This document shows, in pieces, positions 1-7,670 of a stretch of 64,000 nt of DNA (its first letter is position 1; every line of letters starts with the position of its first letter). The notes under the pieces are model-generated. The model was not told the origin of the DNA and ran no database searches. It worked only from the letters and a program-made list of their open reading frames with translations. The DNA comes from a virus. The position numbers were made by a program, and so were the translations under genes. The stretch covers positions 1 to 64,000 of the IMG/VR virus record IMGVR_UViG_3300023180_005138. One strand, given 5' to 3'.

Positions 1-937
1 GACGAGAGATATTTGTCCCTGTCATCATCGTTGCAATGGATGTGGCGATAACATCGTGTCCCTGTAGAACACCAACAGGAGTTGCAACAGGGTTGTCGAT
101 ACCAGATGCAGTTGGGGATAGAATTACGATCTTACCTTGCACAAATGATTCTTCAGCGTTCAGATCAATATCTGCAAGACTCATTGTTTTGGTTTTGTAT
201 TGGAAGTCAATCCAGATAGACCCATTTGCATCCGTAATGATTTTAGAGAACTTTGGAATACGAAGTGCCTCGACACCAGCCTCTGCGCTTGCCTTCATCT
301 GGTAGGATGGATCACCCGCTGCAACTCGTAGAGTTTCTAGTGAGATGGATGGAAAGAGTTGGTTGTTGATTTGCACTACAAGGGGAAGTCTACGAAGAAC
401 ACCATCTGCCTCTGGTGGACTACTCATCATACCCACACCAGCCGCAGCATCACCGATTATCTTAACTGGTCCAACAGCAGAATTGTATTCGTAAATCCAG
501 TTAGTCCAAGGGGGTTCCTCTCCGTTACCACCAATAACTGCTACACCTCTAGGAACTGGATTACCCTTTGCCTCATTGGCTGGTATCTGACCGATAACTA
601 CAGGAAAGGCAACAATTGATTTAGCAAAATCTAAATCCTTGCCACCACGGTCTGGTTGTGAAAATAGAATAGGCATTACGACCATACCAGCACCAGCGTC
701 AAAGAGTTTCTTTACTTCTCTTTGCATAATCTCGCGGGGCCAAGGCCATTGACCATTTTTATCCATAGTTTTATTATCAATTTCGACAGTAACGATGTCT
801 TCTAAGATAACGGTTTCTTGATTTTGCTGATGAATATCCAGCGCTTTCATTCTTACAGCTTCTAGTATCCACGGGTCCATATAACGAACACCACAGATAA
901 CTAGAAGCGTAAGAACTGTAATAGTCCATTTTTTCAT
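1..937 (-). CDS. CHASE2-domain sensor protein, partial (C-terminus beyond window)
   Basis: Reads leftward from an ATG at 937 and stays open to the window edge, so 312 codons are visible and any output domain is not. Residues 1-16 are hydrophobic and could be a membrane anchor. The region around residues 40-95 matches the CHASE2 pattern: VTVEIDNKT, then GQWPWPRE, then a glycine-rich strand and LFSQPDR. Further along are DGVLRRLPL and a PSISLETL helix, also typical of CHASE2. CHASE2 is an extracytoplasmic sensing domain, usually on inner-membrane cyclases, kinases or phosphatases, and is often encoded next to FecR-domain proteins; a FecR gene lies in this cluster. Eleven bases separate it from the upstream autotransporter-like gene, so the two are probably co-transcribed. 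The family call is good; signal and output are unknown. Confidence 0.8.
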   Translation of the reverse strand, partial: MKKWTITVLTLLVICGVRYMDPWILEAVRMKALDIHQQNQETVILEDIVTVEIDNKTMDKNGQWPWPREIMQREVKKLFDAGAGMVVMPILFSQPDRGGKDLDFAKSIVAFPVVIGQIPANEAKGNPVPRGVAVIGGNGEEPPWTNWIYEYNSAVGPVKIIGDAAAGVGMMSSPPEADGVLRRLPLVVQINNQLFPSISLETLRVAAGDPSYQMKASAEAGVEALRIPKFSKIITDANGSIWIDFQYKTKTMSLADIDLNAEESFVQGKIVILSPTASGIDNPVATPVGVLQGHDVIATSIATMMTGTNISR

Positions 938-948
938 TAAGCAGTTCC

Positions 949-2916
949 TTAAAACATAATTTTACCTACTAAAGAAGCTCTATTAATTGTTATATCTTCG
1001 TGAGTAACTCTACCTAGTATAACACTAATTGAGCTTGATTTACTTAAATTATATCCTACTCCGACTTCTGCTGTCAACCACTTATCTGTTGTATAAGAAA
1101 ATTGCCCGTGTAGGTCAATATCTTCAATAGAGGTCATAAGTCTAACACCGCCTTCAATATACTTTTCAGTCTCATCTACTGCTTCGATATCTCTAGCCGT
1201 GAGGTAGAAACCCGTTTCGTCTACGGCATCCACAGTGTGTTTCCCGTATGAACCACCAATGAATGGAATAATGTTCTCAGTTGCTTTGACGTAGATCCTG
1301 CCATTTACCCACATGTCTTTACCTTCTGTCTTGCTCTCATTAATCATCTCACCGCTAAATGGGATATATGAAGCGTATGGAAGACCTCTACCTGCATGGT
1401 AGTCGTTCTTACTGTAGTTTGCTGATACAGTCGCAATCATCATGTCTGATTCAGCCGTCACACCGATTGACCCATGAATCTTCTCGATTCCGCCCTCAGA
1501 CACTTCACCTGTCATCTCAGAACCAACTTTGTTCACAGAGACAATAGCCTTGACGTTATTGATTGGTGTGTTGATGACACCAGTTATACCAAAGCCCTTT
1601 GTTGTAGCATCATAGTCATTGGCTAGTGTGATCTTATCATAGTTACCATTGATGAAGAACTCACCGATCTCATTCTTTGCTCCGCCTTTTCTCCAAGGAT
1701 CATAAGTTAGGCCTCTGTTAATGCTCTTATTGATTTCATCTAGGACTTCGTACTGGTCGATTCTCCCGCTAACTGCTGGAAAATTCTCTGTAGTAGTTGT
1801 CACATCACCTGTTGATCCGTCTGAGTAGATGTCAGTAGAGGCAGTGTATAAAACGGTTGAAACAGATTGAACAGAACCATCAGCTGCTATATCAAAGTGT
1901 TTCAAAGAGGATGAAGTTGAACCGACAACTGTTGGTGCAGCAGTTCCACCAGACTCAGCAGCATCAGTAGCAGAACCAATGTCTGTTAGCTCGCCCGTAA
2001 GGATGCTCGTATCACCACCGGCGGCACCACTATCAACTGCTGTTTCAGCTGCGTCAAATGCACTTGGTCCAAAGATATATGCATAGTTTGCTGTGATGAT
2101 ATCACCCGCACTTACACCTGACCATACCCATGATAGACCAATCGTATCATCGCCTTGACCATAATTCAATGCATTACCGTCACCGTCCGTATACACCGTT
2201 CCGTTATAGCCATCAGCCTGCGTAGACCAGTTATTTACACCGGCGGTTACGTTAGTATTTGTAGTGTAAAGACCTAAGGCATAACGTGAGCTAAGTGCTT
2301 CAGAGAACGCAACGTTTGTTGTTGGGATTGCACCATAACCAATAACGTTATCCGTCGCTGAGCTGTCGCCGTCTGCCGCTCTTGCATCTGGATCAATGAA
2401 TCTTGCAAACCAAACAGTATGAGCATCGCTGCCTGCCGTAATTTGACTTGTGGTATCAATGAATTGTGATGTTGTACCTAGAATGTAAGTATTAGTGATT
2501 AACCAAGTCCCACCGTTATGAGTCCAACTACCGTTCCAAGTTAAACTATTCTCAGCGTCGGTAAGAGCACCTGTGCCTGTAATGTCAGTACCACCTCCGT
2601 TATTGTTGGTGTAGTTTGTCGCAGTACCACCGTCAGTGTCCAGAATCTTTACAGAGAAACCATCGAATGGTGATCCTGGGGTGAGATAGTCATATGAGGT
2701 ATTGAATGTACCTGTTCCTGTAGAATCATACAATAGACCTGGGCTTGTATTTCCACCAGATCCTAGAGTACCAGATGTTCCATTGACACCAGCTTTTACA
2801 TAGCTGTTCTCAAGAACGCCCATACCGGATGTTGTTGTACTTAAACTTGAAGTGTCTGCCCATGCTGGGACTGATAATAGTGTAGCAATTGCTACGCTAA
2901 AGATAATGCGTTTCAT
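949..2916 (-). CDS. autotransporter-like outer-membrane protein with signal peptide
   Basis: 655 residues. Residues 1-20 are a Sec signal peptide (MKRIIFSVAIATLLSVPAWA, cleavage before DTS). The next ~390 residues are rich in Thr, Ser, Gly, Asn and Asp, with almost no Lys or Cys, as in secreted passenger domains. From about residue 410 the sequence becomes alternating amphipathic strands and ends in VGKIMF; a terminal aromatic residue is typical of outer-membrane beta-barrels. A strong Shine-Dalgarno (AAGGAGG) precedes the ATG. It lies between the second curlin-like gene and the CHASE2 gene, all leftward. Base composition is visibly less AT-rich than in the neighbouring curlin and FecR genes, which may mark a different origin or high expression. 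A porin-like or adhesin role is inferred; the exact family is not recognised. Confidence 0.6.
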   Translation of the reverse strand: MKRIIFSVAIATLLSVPAWADTSSLSTTTSGMGVLENSYVKAGVNGTSGTLGSGGNTSPGLLYDSTGTGTFNTSYDYLTPGSPFDGFSVKILDTDGGTATNYTNNNGGGTDITGTGALTDAENSLTWNGSWTHNGGTWLITNTYILGTTSQFIDTTSQITAGSDAHTVWFARFIDPDARAADGDSSATDNVIGYGAIPTTNVAFSEALSSRYALGLYTTNTNVTAGVNNWSTQADGYNGTVYTDGDGNALNYGQGDDTIGLSWVWSGVSAGDIITANYAYIFGPSAFDAAETAVDSGAAGGDTSILTGELTDIGSATDAAESGGTAAPTVVGSTSSSLKHFDIAADGSVQSVSTVLYTASTDIYSDGSTGDVTTTTENFPAVSGRIDQYEVLDEINKSINRGLTYDPWRKGGAKNEIGEFFINGNYDKITLANDYDATTKGFGITGVINTPINNVKAIVSVNKVGSEMTGEVSEGGIEKIHGSIGVTAESDMMIATVSANYSKNDYHAGRGLPYASYIPFSGEMINESKTEGKDMWVNGRIYVKATENIIPFIGGSYGKHTVDAVDETGFYLTARDIEAVDETEKYIEGGVRLMTSIEDIDLHGQFSYTTDKWLTAEVGVGYNLSKSSSISVILGRVTHEDITINRASLVGKIMF

Positions 2917-3082
2917 TTATAGTTCCTCCTTTCCATTACGGATAGTATATTAACTCATTAATTTTCCTTTCTTTATGTGCAAATGCTTAAAGCAATTGAC
3001 ATTATTTGTTTAACATTAACATTAGCTGGAAAGCTAATTACTGCTAAACATATTAATAATAAAATTAACCAATATTCAGGTT

Positions 3083-3883
3083 TCATTGGCCTTGTGTAAC
3101 ACTTACACTACAACCGCCTGTGGTTTGACAGTCTTGCGTCAAACTATATGATTGTGCAGTGCTGCCTTGTTGTAACATATATAGGGATGTGGCATACAAA
3201 CCACTTAATGTAACTGTAGCACTGTGACCAGCATTACCTGTCTGTGCCATATCAACATCATTATTAGAATTATTAATAGTCAAGTTCATTGTCTTATTTT
3301 GGTTGCTGTCTTGTCTCATATAAACATTATTAGAATTACCGTATATACCAACTGTCATACTATGTTCGTGTCCAGAGTTGTTTGCTCGTTGTGCGCCGAG
3401 TAGTATGTTATTTGATCCGTGTATGTCTAATTGTGTAAAGTGTCCACCATACTCGTAACTATCGTAAGAATATGATCCACCAGTTGTTACAGTATATCCT
3501 TGATAAAAATCAACAGTGTTACTGTTGCCTGCGATATGAAACTCAAATCTATCACCACCACACACTGATTGATTACATAATTGTTTTACTGTAAGAGAAT
3601 TGCTATCACCGTCTAGGTCGCCGCCCCATGATGCGCCACTACCCCATGCTGTAGTATATCCAATATAACCATCTTTGCCCTTCTGTTCGATATTAACTGT
3701 GTTATTAGCACCGCCAAAACTAAAGTTAGTTATGTTATCACTACCCTCTACTGATACTGTAATATTGTTTGAGTTACCACTAGTAACTTGATTTATAGTA
3801 ACTGCATTATCCGCAAAAGCCTCAGTTCTGATTAATAACAATAACAGTATCGGAAGCGTTTTCTTGAGTGTGGAGAATGACAT
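3083..3883 (-). CDS. curlin-like secreted repeat protein (second copy)
   Basis: 266 residues with a signal peptide (about 1-24, ending AFA before DNAV). The mature part repeats a short unit with Asn-rich turns and a Gln after a beta strand: SGNSNNITVS, GANNTVNIEQKG, GDSNSLTVKQ, AGNSNTVDFYQG, GSNNILLGAQ, GNSNNVYMRQ, NSNNDVDMAQTG. This resembles the curlin repeat (QxGxxNxA...Q) that stacks into an amyloid beta-solenoid. There are four cysteines, two in LCNQSVCGG and two in DCQTTGGC, unusual for curlins. Its start overlaps the end of the FecR gene by 62 nt and has a perfect AAGGAGG ribosome site. With CsgG and CsgF upstream in the same cluster it is the likely export substrate or nucleator (CsgB-like role), which is inference. 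Confidence 0.65.
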   Translation of the reverse strand: MSFSTLKKTLPILLLLLIRTEAFADNAVTINQVTSGNSNNITVSVEGSDNITNFSFGGANNTVNIEQKGKDGYIGYTTAWGSGASWGGDLDGDSNSLTVKQLCNQSVCGGDRFEFHIAGNSNTVDFYQGYTVTTGGSYSYDSYEYGGHFTQLDIHGSNNILLGAQRANNSGHEHSMTVGIYGNSNNVYMRQDSNQNKTMNLTINNSNNDVDMAQTGNAGHSATVTLSGLYATSLYMLQQGSTAQSYSLTQDCQTTGGCSVSVTQGQ

Positions 3884-4892
3884 TATTACCTCCTTGGTTT
3901 AGTTGCATTTGGGTTTGTGAATAATTACCTACTTTTATACTTACTACTTTACCATCTACTTGTCTATATATTTCCCAATTTTCAGAAGCTCCTCCTATAA
4001 TTTGCGTATTTCCTTCTTCATATCTGCCAGGTTTAATAGGATTAGTTGGAAAAGTTTCTGTTTCCGCTAATAGTTTAGCATTTAACATATCAAGTATATT
4101 AGCTAGTAAATCGACATCTAATAAATTAAAATCTAATCTTGTAAAAACTAACTCGTCTTTATCAAGTTCATCATGTTTTAATAAATCAATATCTAATTCA
4201 TTAAAATCTAAAATTCCTTTTTCATTATTACTAGCATCTTCTGTTTTCTTTTCTTTTGGTTTTTTAACTATTAGTAAATTATTTATTTGAGCATCTGTTA
4301 GATCTAGTATAACAGGACGAGTAGGGGATTTTTCAGATGCTCCAACAACAGTAGCCTGATAAGCTTGATTGAGTATTACTTGACCTACATCTGACTCAAC
4401 AGAAATTTGACCCACAGAACCGTCTGCATTGGGCAAGAGTATTATTAAAGATTTACCTATTTCATCTACCGTCATACTAAAAGCAGTACCAAGAACGCCA
4501 ATACGTGCAGTAGGAGTCCTAATAGATACAGACTGTCGGTTATTTTTTGCAATAAGACCGCTAGCATACTTTACTGTTCCTAGTGCTATTTTTAATCCTA
4601 GCTTACTAGAAGTAGGTTTACTAGAATCATATACAAAATCATCAATAATAAGTTTTGAGTGTTTTTCTATTTGAACCTTTGTTTTATCAGTAAAACCAAT
4701 ACCAAGCACACCATTACCTGTACGGATATCATCATTCATCTCCACACCTGTATTTTTCTTTACTTCTAGCTTTGCCTTACTTCTATATAAATCTGCGGGT
4801 CCTGTTTGTTTTTCTACAGAACCAACAGAGGCAAAAGCACTAGTCGCTAACAGTAATAGTAACGGAAGAACTAGAACCATTCGTTGTAACAT
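3822..4892 (-). CDS. FecR-domain secreted protein with C-terminal curlin-like unit
   Basis: 356 residues with a signal peptide (about 1-21, ending AFA before SVGSVEK). Residues ~25-170 fit the periplasmic FecR domain: VEKQTGPADLYR, then DDIRTGNGVLGIGFTDKT, IALGTVKYASG and SIRTPTARIGVLGTAFSM. A charged middle region contains near-repeats LDFNELDIDLL and LDFNLLDVDLL, visible also in the DNA. The C-terminus (QLNQGGNNVILHTQ, then DTVIVINQ) looks like a single curlin repeat. FecR domains act in periplasmic signalling or bind beta-solenoid surface proteins, and often partner CHASE2 proteins. The gene overlaps its upstream curlin-like neighbour by 53 nt and the downstream one by 62 nt, implying tight co-expression. 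A role linking curlin fibres to the CHASE2 protein is inferred. Confidence 0.75.
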   Translation of the reverse strand: MLQRMVLVLPLLLLLATSAFASVGSVEKQTGPADLYRSKAKLEVKKNTGVEMNDDIRTGNGVLGIGFTDKTKVQIEKHSKLIIDDFVYDSSKPTSSKLGLKIALGTVKYASGLIAKNNRQSVSIRTPTARIGVLGTAFSMTVDEIGKSLIILLPNADGSVGQISVESDVGQVILNQAYQATVVGASEKSPTRPVILDLTDAQINNLLIVKKPKEKKTEDASNNEKGILDFNELDIDLLKHDELDKDELVFTRLDFNLLDVDLLANILDMLNAKLLAETETFPTNPIKPGRYEEGNTQIIGGASENWEIYRQVDGKVVSIKVGNYSQTQMQLNQGGNNVILHTQENASDTVIVINQN

Positions 4893-5544
4893 CTACAGTA
4901 CTCGCTTCTGCTCCAGATTGTGTCACACTAATTGTAGAACTACTACCTGTGTGATTAATTGTAGTATCGTGCTGAGAGGCTCCGCTCTTCGCAACAGTAA
5001 CAGTATTAGTACTACCTGTAATATCTATATCTGTAATTTTATCAGTAACGCTAGCCGCAGTGGAGTTTTCAGTAGCTGTAACAGTATTGCTACCACCATT
5101 AATGTTAATATCCATATTAACATCATCTACTCCAGAAGCTGTTGTACCAATATTAGCACTTACGGTGTTAGAGTTACCACCAGTAGCATTAATATTAAGA
5201 GTTACATCATCGCTCCCACCGTTACTACCTCCGGTAGTTCCAACATTGATATCTACATCTGAAGAGTTACCAGAAACATTAGAGGTAACATTTGCAGAAT
5301 CTCCATAGATATTATAGTCTAATTCGTTACTAGTACCTACCTGATCAATATCTAAAGTAGTAGTAGAACCACTACTACTACTGTCTGTACTGCTAGATCC
5401 GACTCGGTTTCCTGTACCATCTTGGTTAATATTTATTGAAGCAGAAGAACCAGATTGATCAATGTAAATCTCGTTATCTGCTAAAACTATAGTAGGAGTT
5501 ACTAACAAGCCTAATATAATTAATAGTAGCTTACTCCTTTTCAT
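4840..5544 (-). CDS. curlin-like secreted repeat protein (first copy)
   Basis: 234 residues with a signal peptide (about 1-22, ending VLA before DNEI). The first mature segment has clear curlin repeats: IDQSGSSASININQDGTGNRV is followed by IDQVGTSNEL, each matching QxGxxNx. The rest is a low-complexity Ser/Thr/Asn/Gly/Asp/Val protein with alternating pattern (VNDDIN-like strands) and ends TQSGAEASTVDV. It has no cysteine or tryptophan. This is the composition of CsgA/CsgB-type amyloid subunits, which leave the cell through the CsgG pore. It sits directly after csgG (14-nt overlap), so it is the best candidate major subunit. Repeat identity is clear at the N-terminus and weaker later. Confidence 0.7.
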   Translation of the reverse strand: MKRSKLLLIILGLLVTPTIVLADNEIYIDQSGSSASININQDGTGNRVGSSSTDSSSSGSTTTLDIDQVGTSNELDYNIYGDSANVTSNVSGNSSDVDINVGTTGGSNGGSDDVTLNINATGGNSNTVSANIGTTASGVDDVNMDININGGSNTVTATENSTAASVTDKITDIDITGSTNTVTVAKSGASQHDTTINHTGSSSTISVTQSGAEASTVDVTTNGSSSSVTITVSD

Positions 5545-6361
5545 TTTCCTTTCCTCCTGTAGACGCCTTTACCGTCTTATGAGTATAGTCCCAAAGTTTT
5601 TTCCTTCTCCCCTCTTTCACCATCTCAATAACTGCTGTTTCTATTGCTTGTCTAACAGCATAATTTACAGGCTCATTCGTGCTAGTCCCAGCTTCAACCT
5701 CAATTACTTTTGTACCCATATCATAGAACTTAAACACATTTAAGCCTACATTACAACTTAATATTGTTTTTTCGGTTGTAATAGTAAGTAGTACTTCTCC
5801 TGTAAGAACACTAATAACGCGTAATCCTACAGTAACAACGTCCATTCTCCACTCAGTTTGAGGTCCTATCCCTAGTAGTCTAATTCCTGCTCCACCAGTT
5901 TGTTTATTTGAGTCATATCCTACCACACCACCCTCAATCAGTATTCCTGCAAACTTAAGAGGAGATAGCTGTTTTGCTTTCTCTCCCTCAAAACTCTGTC
6001 TGGTGTTTCTAATTAGTTGTCTTTCTTTAATTAACGCCTCAAGACCCCCTCGCTCTACAACTTTAAAAAATTTTCCATCAGATATATCCATTAAGGCTTT
6101 TATTAAATAAACTTCTGCTCCTTGAGTAACTGCGCTACTTAAATTTGCAATATTATCCGCTGGTTTTCTTTGTCCAGTTAAATCTTTAAAACTGTAAACA
6201 GCTACTACCACAGGCTTACCTTTTATAGACGCAAAATCTCTTAATCCTGCTTTAAGAGGAGTAAAAGAAACAGAAGCAGGAGCTGGTTCCAACAAGCCCT
6301 GATGGGTTACGCAACCATTTAAAAATATAGCTAGAACAGCTACTCCTAATATCCGCATCAT
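5531..6361 (-). CDS. csgG: CsgG-type curli secretion pore lipoprotein
   Basis: 276 residues. A lipoprotein signal peptide ends FLNGC, with Cys17 the predicted lipidated residue. The body follows CsgG: VVVAVYSFKDLTGQRKP, an ALMDISDGKFFKVVERGGLEAL segment, KERQLIRNTRQ, LIEGGVVGYDSN, a GGAGIRLLGIGPQTEWRMD membrane hairpin region and a C-terminal VRQAIETAVIEMVKEG helix. Length equals that of bacterial CsgG (about 277). CsgG forms a nonameric outer-membrane channel that exports curlin subunits. csgF precedes it and a curlin-like gene follows, the order of an export operon, although CsgE, CsgC and CsgD are not visible. A host-acquired gene used by a phage, either to secrete amyloid or as an outer-membrane pore at lysis, is inferred. 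Confidence 0.93.
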   Translation of the reverse strand: MMRILGVAVLAIFLNGCVTHQGLLEPAPASVSFTPLKAGLRDFASIKGKPVVVAVYSFKDLTGQRKPADNIANLSSAVTQGAEVYLIKALMDISDGKFFKVVERGGLEALIKERQLIRNTRQSFEGEKAKQLSPLKFAGILIEGGVVGYDSNKQTGGAGIRLLGIGPQTEWRMDVVTVGLRVISVLTGEVLLTITTEKTILSCNVGLNVFKFYDMGTKVIEVEAGTSTNEPVNYAVRQAIETAVIEMVKEGRRKKLWDYTHKTVKASTGGKENEKE

Positions 6362-6373
6362 ATATATTTCCGC

Positions 6374-6820
6374 CTAAAAACCGAAGCCACTTGTCGGTAT
6401 TTCTACTGTTGTTACAGTTCCATTTGCATCTGTCACTGTCATTCTAATCATATCACCAATCGTCTCATATTGTATTGTATTTCCTAGAATAGTAATTGTT
6501 CCGCTCGACTGTGGGTTTTCCCCAAATAGCTTTTCACTTAACTGTTTACTAAGTTCTGCATAAACTCTACTCTCAAAATTTCTTAAAAACTTATTAATAT
6601 TAGTGTTTTCTGCTTCTCTTTCAGCTTCACGAGCCTCTGATTCTTTTTTTGCTTCTATATCCTTTTTTCTTTGAAAAGTTAAATTTTCTATGGTAAGAAC
6701 ATGAGAACTAAACCCCTGACCGTTAAAAGCCGGAGATTTAAAAGAATGTTTAAGTTCAGAAGCACTACTTGGGCTTACTAGGATGATCAAGGTCATCCAA
6801 ATTATCAATCTTGCCATCAT
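6374..6820 (-). CDS. csgF: CsgF-type curli assembly factor
   Basis: 148 residues with a signal peptide (about 1-20, ending SSA before SELKH). The mature start, HSFKSPAFNGQGF, matches the CsgF segment that inserts into the CsgG constriction. A charged helical linker (EAKKESEAREAEREAE) is inserted where bacterial CsgF has a shorter neck. It then continues with FLRNFESRVYAELSKQL and a C-terminal TITILGNTIQYETIG...MTVTDANGTVTTVEIP beta region, as in CsgF. CsgF sits outside on CsgG and couples secretion to nucleation. The gene lies 12 nt upstream of csgG and overlaps the preceding membrane-protein gene by 56 nt. The call rests on both end motifs and context. Confidence 0.85.
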   Translation of the reverse strand: MMARLIIWMTLIILVSPSSASELKHSFKSPAFNGQGFSSHVLTIENLTFQRKKDIEAKKESEAREAEREAENTNINKFLRNFESRVYAELSKQLSEKLFGENPQSSGTITILGNTIQYETIGDMIRMTVTDANGTVTTVEIPTSGFGF

Positions 6821-7055
6821 TATCTTTATCTCTTAATTGTAGAATAGTATTTAATTTTTGATTCAATCTAATTAAATCATTATCTAACATTCTAATTTGG
6901 TCAATTAGTTGAATAAGAGTACTTTGAGTTTCTGATATAACAGGTTTTACAATTTTAGTACTCCATGTCCATACATAATAAACAAAATAACCTAATCCCA
7001 TAGCTGCGATAATAGGAAATCCATATTTACTTATAGCATCTGCAATAGCATCCAT
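6765..7055 (-). CDS. small membrane protein with coiled coil and EF-hand-like loop
   Basis: 96 residues: a short N-terminal amphipathic stretch, one membrane segment (about residues 13-32, GFPIIAAMGLGYFVYYVWTW), a coiled coil (about 38-75, with MLDNDLIRLNQKLN) and a calcium-binding-like DKDNDGKIDNLDD loop near the C-terminus. It resembles the neighbouring gene at 7288-7566 in its GFP-I-AA membrane segment and its DLIR motif, so the two are probable paralogues. One membrane helix plus a coiled coil is common in phage holin-like or pore-support proteins, but function is not shown. It is encoded just before csgF, overlapping it. Confidence 0.6.
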   Translation of the reverse strand: MDAIADAISKYGFPIIAAMGLGYFVYYVWTWSTKIVKPVISETQSTLIQLIDQIRMLDNDLIRLNQKLNTILQLRDKDNDGKIDNLDDLDHPSKPK

Positions 7056-7070
7056 TATTTTTTTCTCTTT

Positions 7071-7304
7071 TTACTTACAGATTTTCTCACCCTCTTTAAA
7101 CGCTTTTTTTAATTCACAATCTTTACCTGTTACCCCACTAACTACATTATCAGTAAGATTTTTACCTGTCTCAGCTTCAACAGCGGAGTCAACTGCAAAC
7201 CACCCTATAGAACTAAATATTTGAGTGGCTGTTACAGCAGTGCAACCAGTTAAACAAAACATAAATAAAACACTAAGAATTAAATTTTTAGTCCCGTCTA
7301 GCAT
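7071..7304 (-). CDS. small lipoprotein of unknown function
   Basis: 77 residues from the ATG at 7304, chosen because AAGGAAAAG lies just upstream; an in-frame start 24 nt further up is less likely. The signal peptide ends FCLTGC, a clear lipobox, so the mature protein is lipid-anchored. The rest contains FSSIGWFAVDSAVEAETGKNL and two cysteines near the end (KDCELKK, EKICK). No family is recognised. Its place between two membrane-protein genes of the curli-type locus suggests an envelope role. Confidence 0.6.
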   Translation of the reverse strand: MLDGTKNLILSVLFMFCLTGCTAVTATQIFSSIGWFAVDSAVEAETGKNLTDNVVSGVTGKDCELKKAFKEGEKICK

Positions 7305-7566
7305 CTTCTTTTCCTTGTGCTCTAGCAATTCTTTCTATATCTGGTTTAGTACCTAACGCAGAAGACATTAAAATATCAATTCTAATCAAATCATGATTCA
7401 TTGTTTTAACACGATTATCTAGCGACATAATAATTCCTTGCATAGATTTTACAGATCCCATAACACTAGCTAATATAAATTTCATTGTTGTAAAAACAAA
7501 AAACCCGCTTGCAAGCGCAGCTGCAATCGGAAACCCCACCTCAGAAACTAATTTTAAAAAATCCAT
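7288..7566 (-). CDS. small membrane protein, paralogue of the 6765-7055 product
   Basis: 92 residues from the ATG at 7566, preceded by GGGAG; the longer reading frame upstream runs through a terminator hairpin and is rejected. Residues 5-35 form a membrane segment (VGFPIAAALASGFFVF...) followed by a predicted coiled coil (SLDNRVKTMNHDLIRIDILM). The segment and the DLIR motif match the other small membrane protein two genes downstream. First gene of the curli-type cluster. A holin-like role is possible but unproven. Confidence 0.6.
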   Translation of the reverse strand: MDFLKLVSEVGFPIAAALASGFFVFTTMKFILASVMGSVKSMQGIIMSLDNRVKTMNHDLIRIDILMSSALGTKPDIERIARAQGKEDARRD

Positions 7567-7580
7567 TTTTATTACTCCCA

Positions 7581-7626
7581 ATAAAAAAAAACATAGATAT
7601 ACATAATGAGTATATCTATGTTTTAA
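7581..7626 (-). terminator. intrinsic terminator, probably bidirectional
   Basis: A perfect 12-bp inverted repeat (ACATAGATATAC at 7591-7602, GTATATCTATGT at 7610-7621) with a 7-nt loop. It is flanked by a nine-A run on the left and TTTTA on the right, so a U-tract follows the hairpin in either direction. It ends leftward transcription of the spanin genes just before the curli-type cluster, implying that the cluster has its own expression control or depends on read-through. Confidence 0.8.
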
Positions 7627-7670
7627 TAAATTTACCAGCAAAATTTTCTTAAAGTAAGTTTTTACTTTGC

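Noticed and set aside
1-620. Two forward-strand ORFs of 86-89 codons at 36-305 and 359-619
   Set aside because: They are shadows of the CHASE2 gene on the minus strand, which has a continuous frame and clear domain motifs over the same bases.
2960-2985. A minus-strand TTGCAC upstream of the autotransporter-like gene
   Set aside because: No TATTCT or other good -10 lies at 16-18 bp, so it is not counted as a third member of that promoter class.
2996-3018. A rightward TTGACA at 2996-3001 with a weak -10 17 bp on
   Set aside because: It points into the end of leftward genes with no rightward gene behind it; taken as chance in AT-rich DNA.
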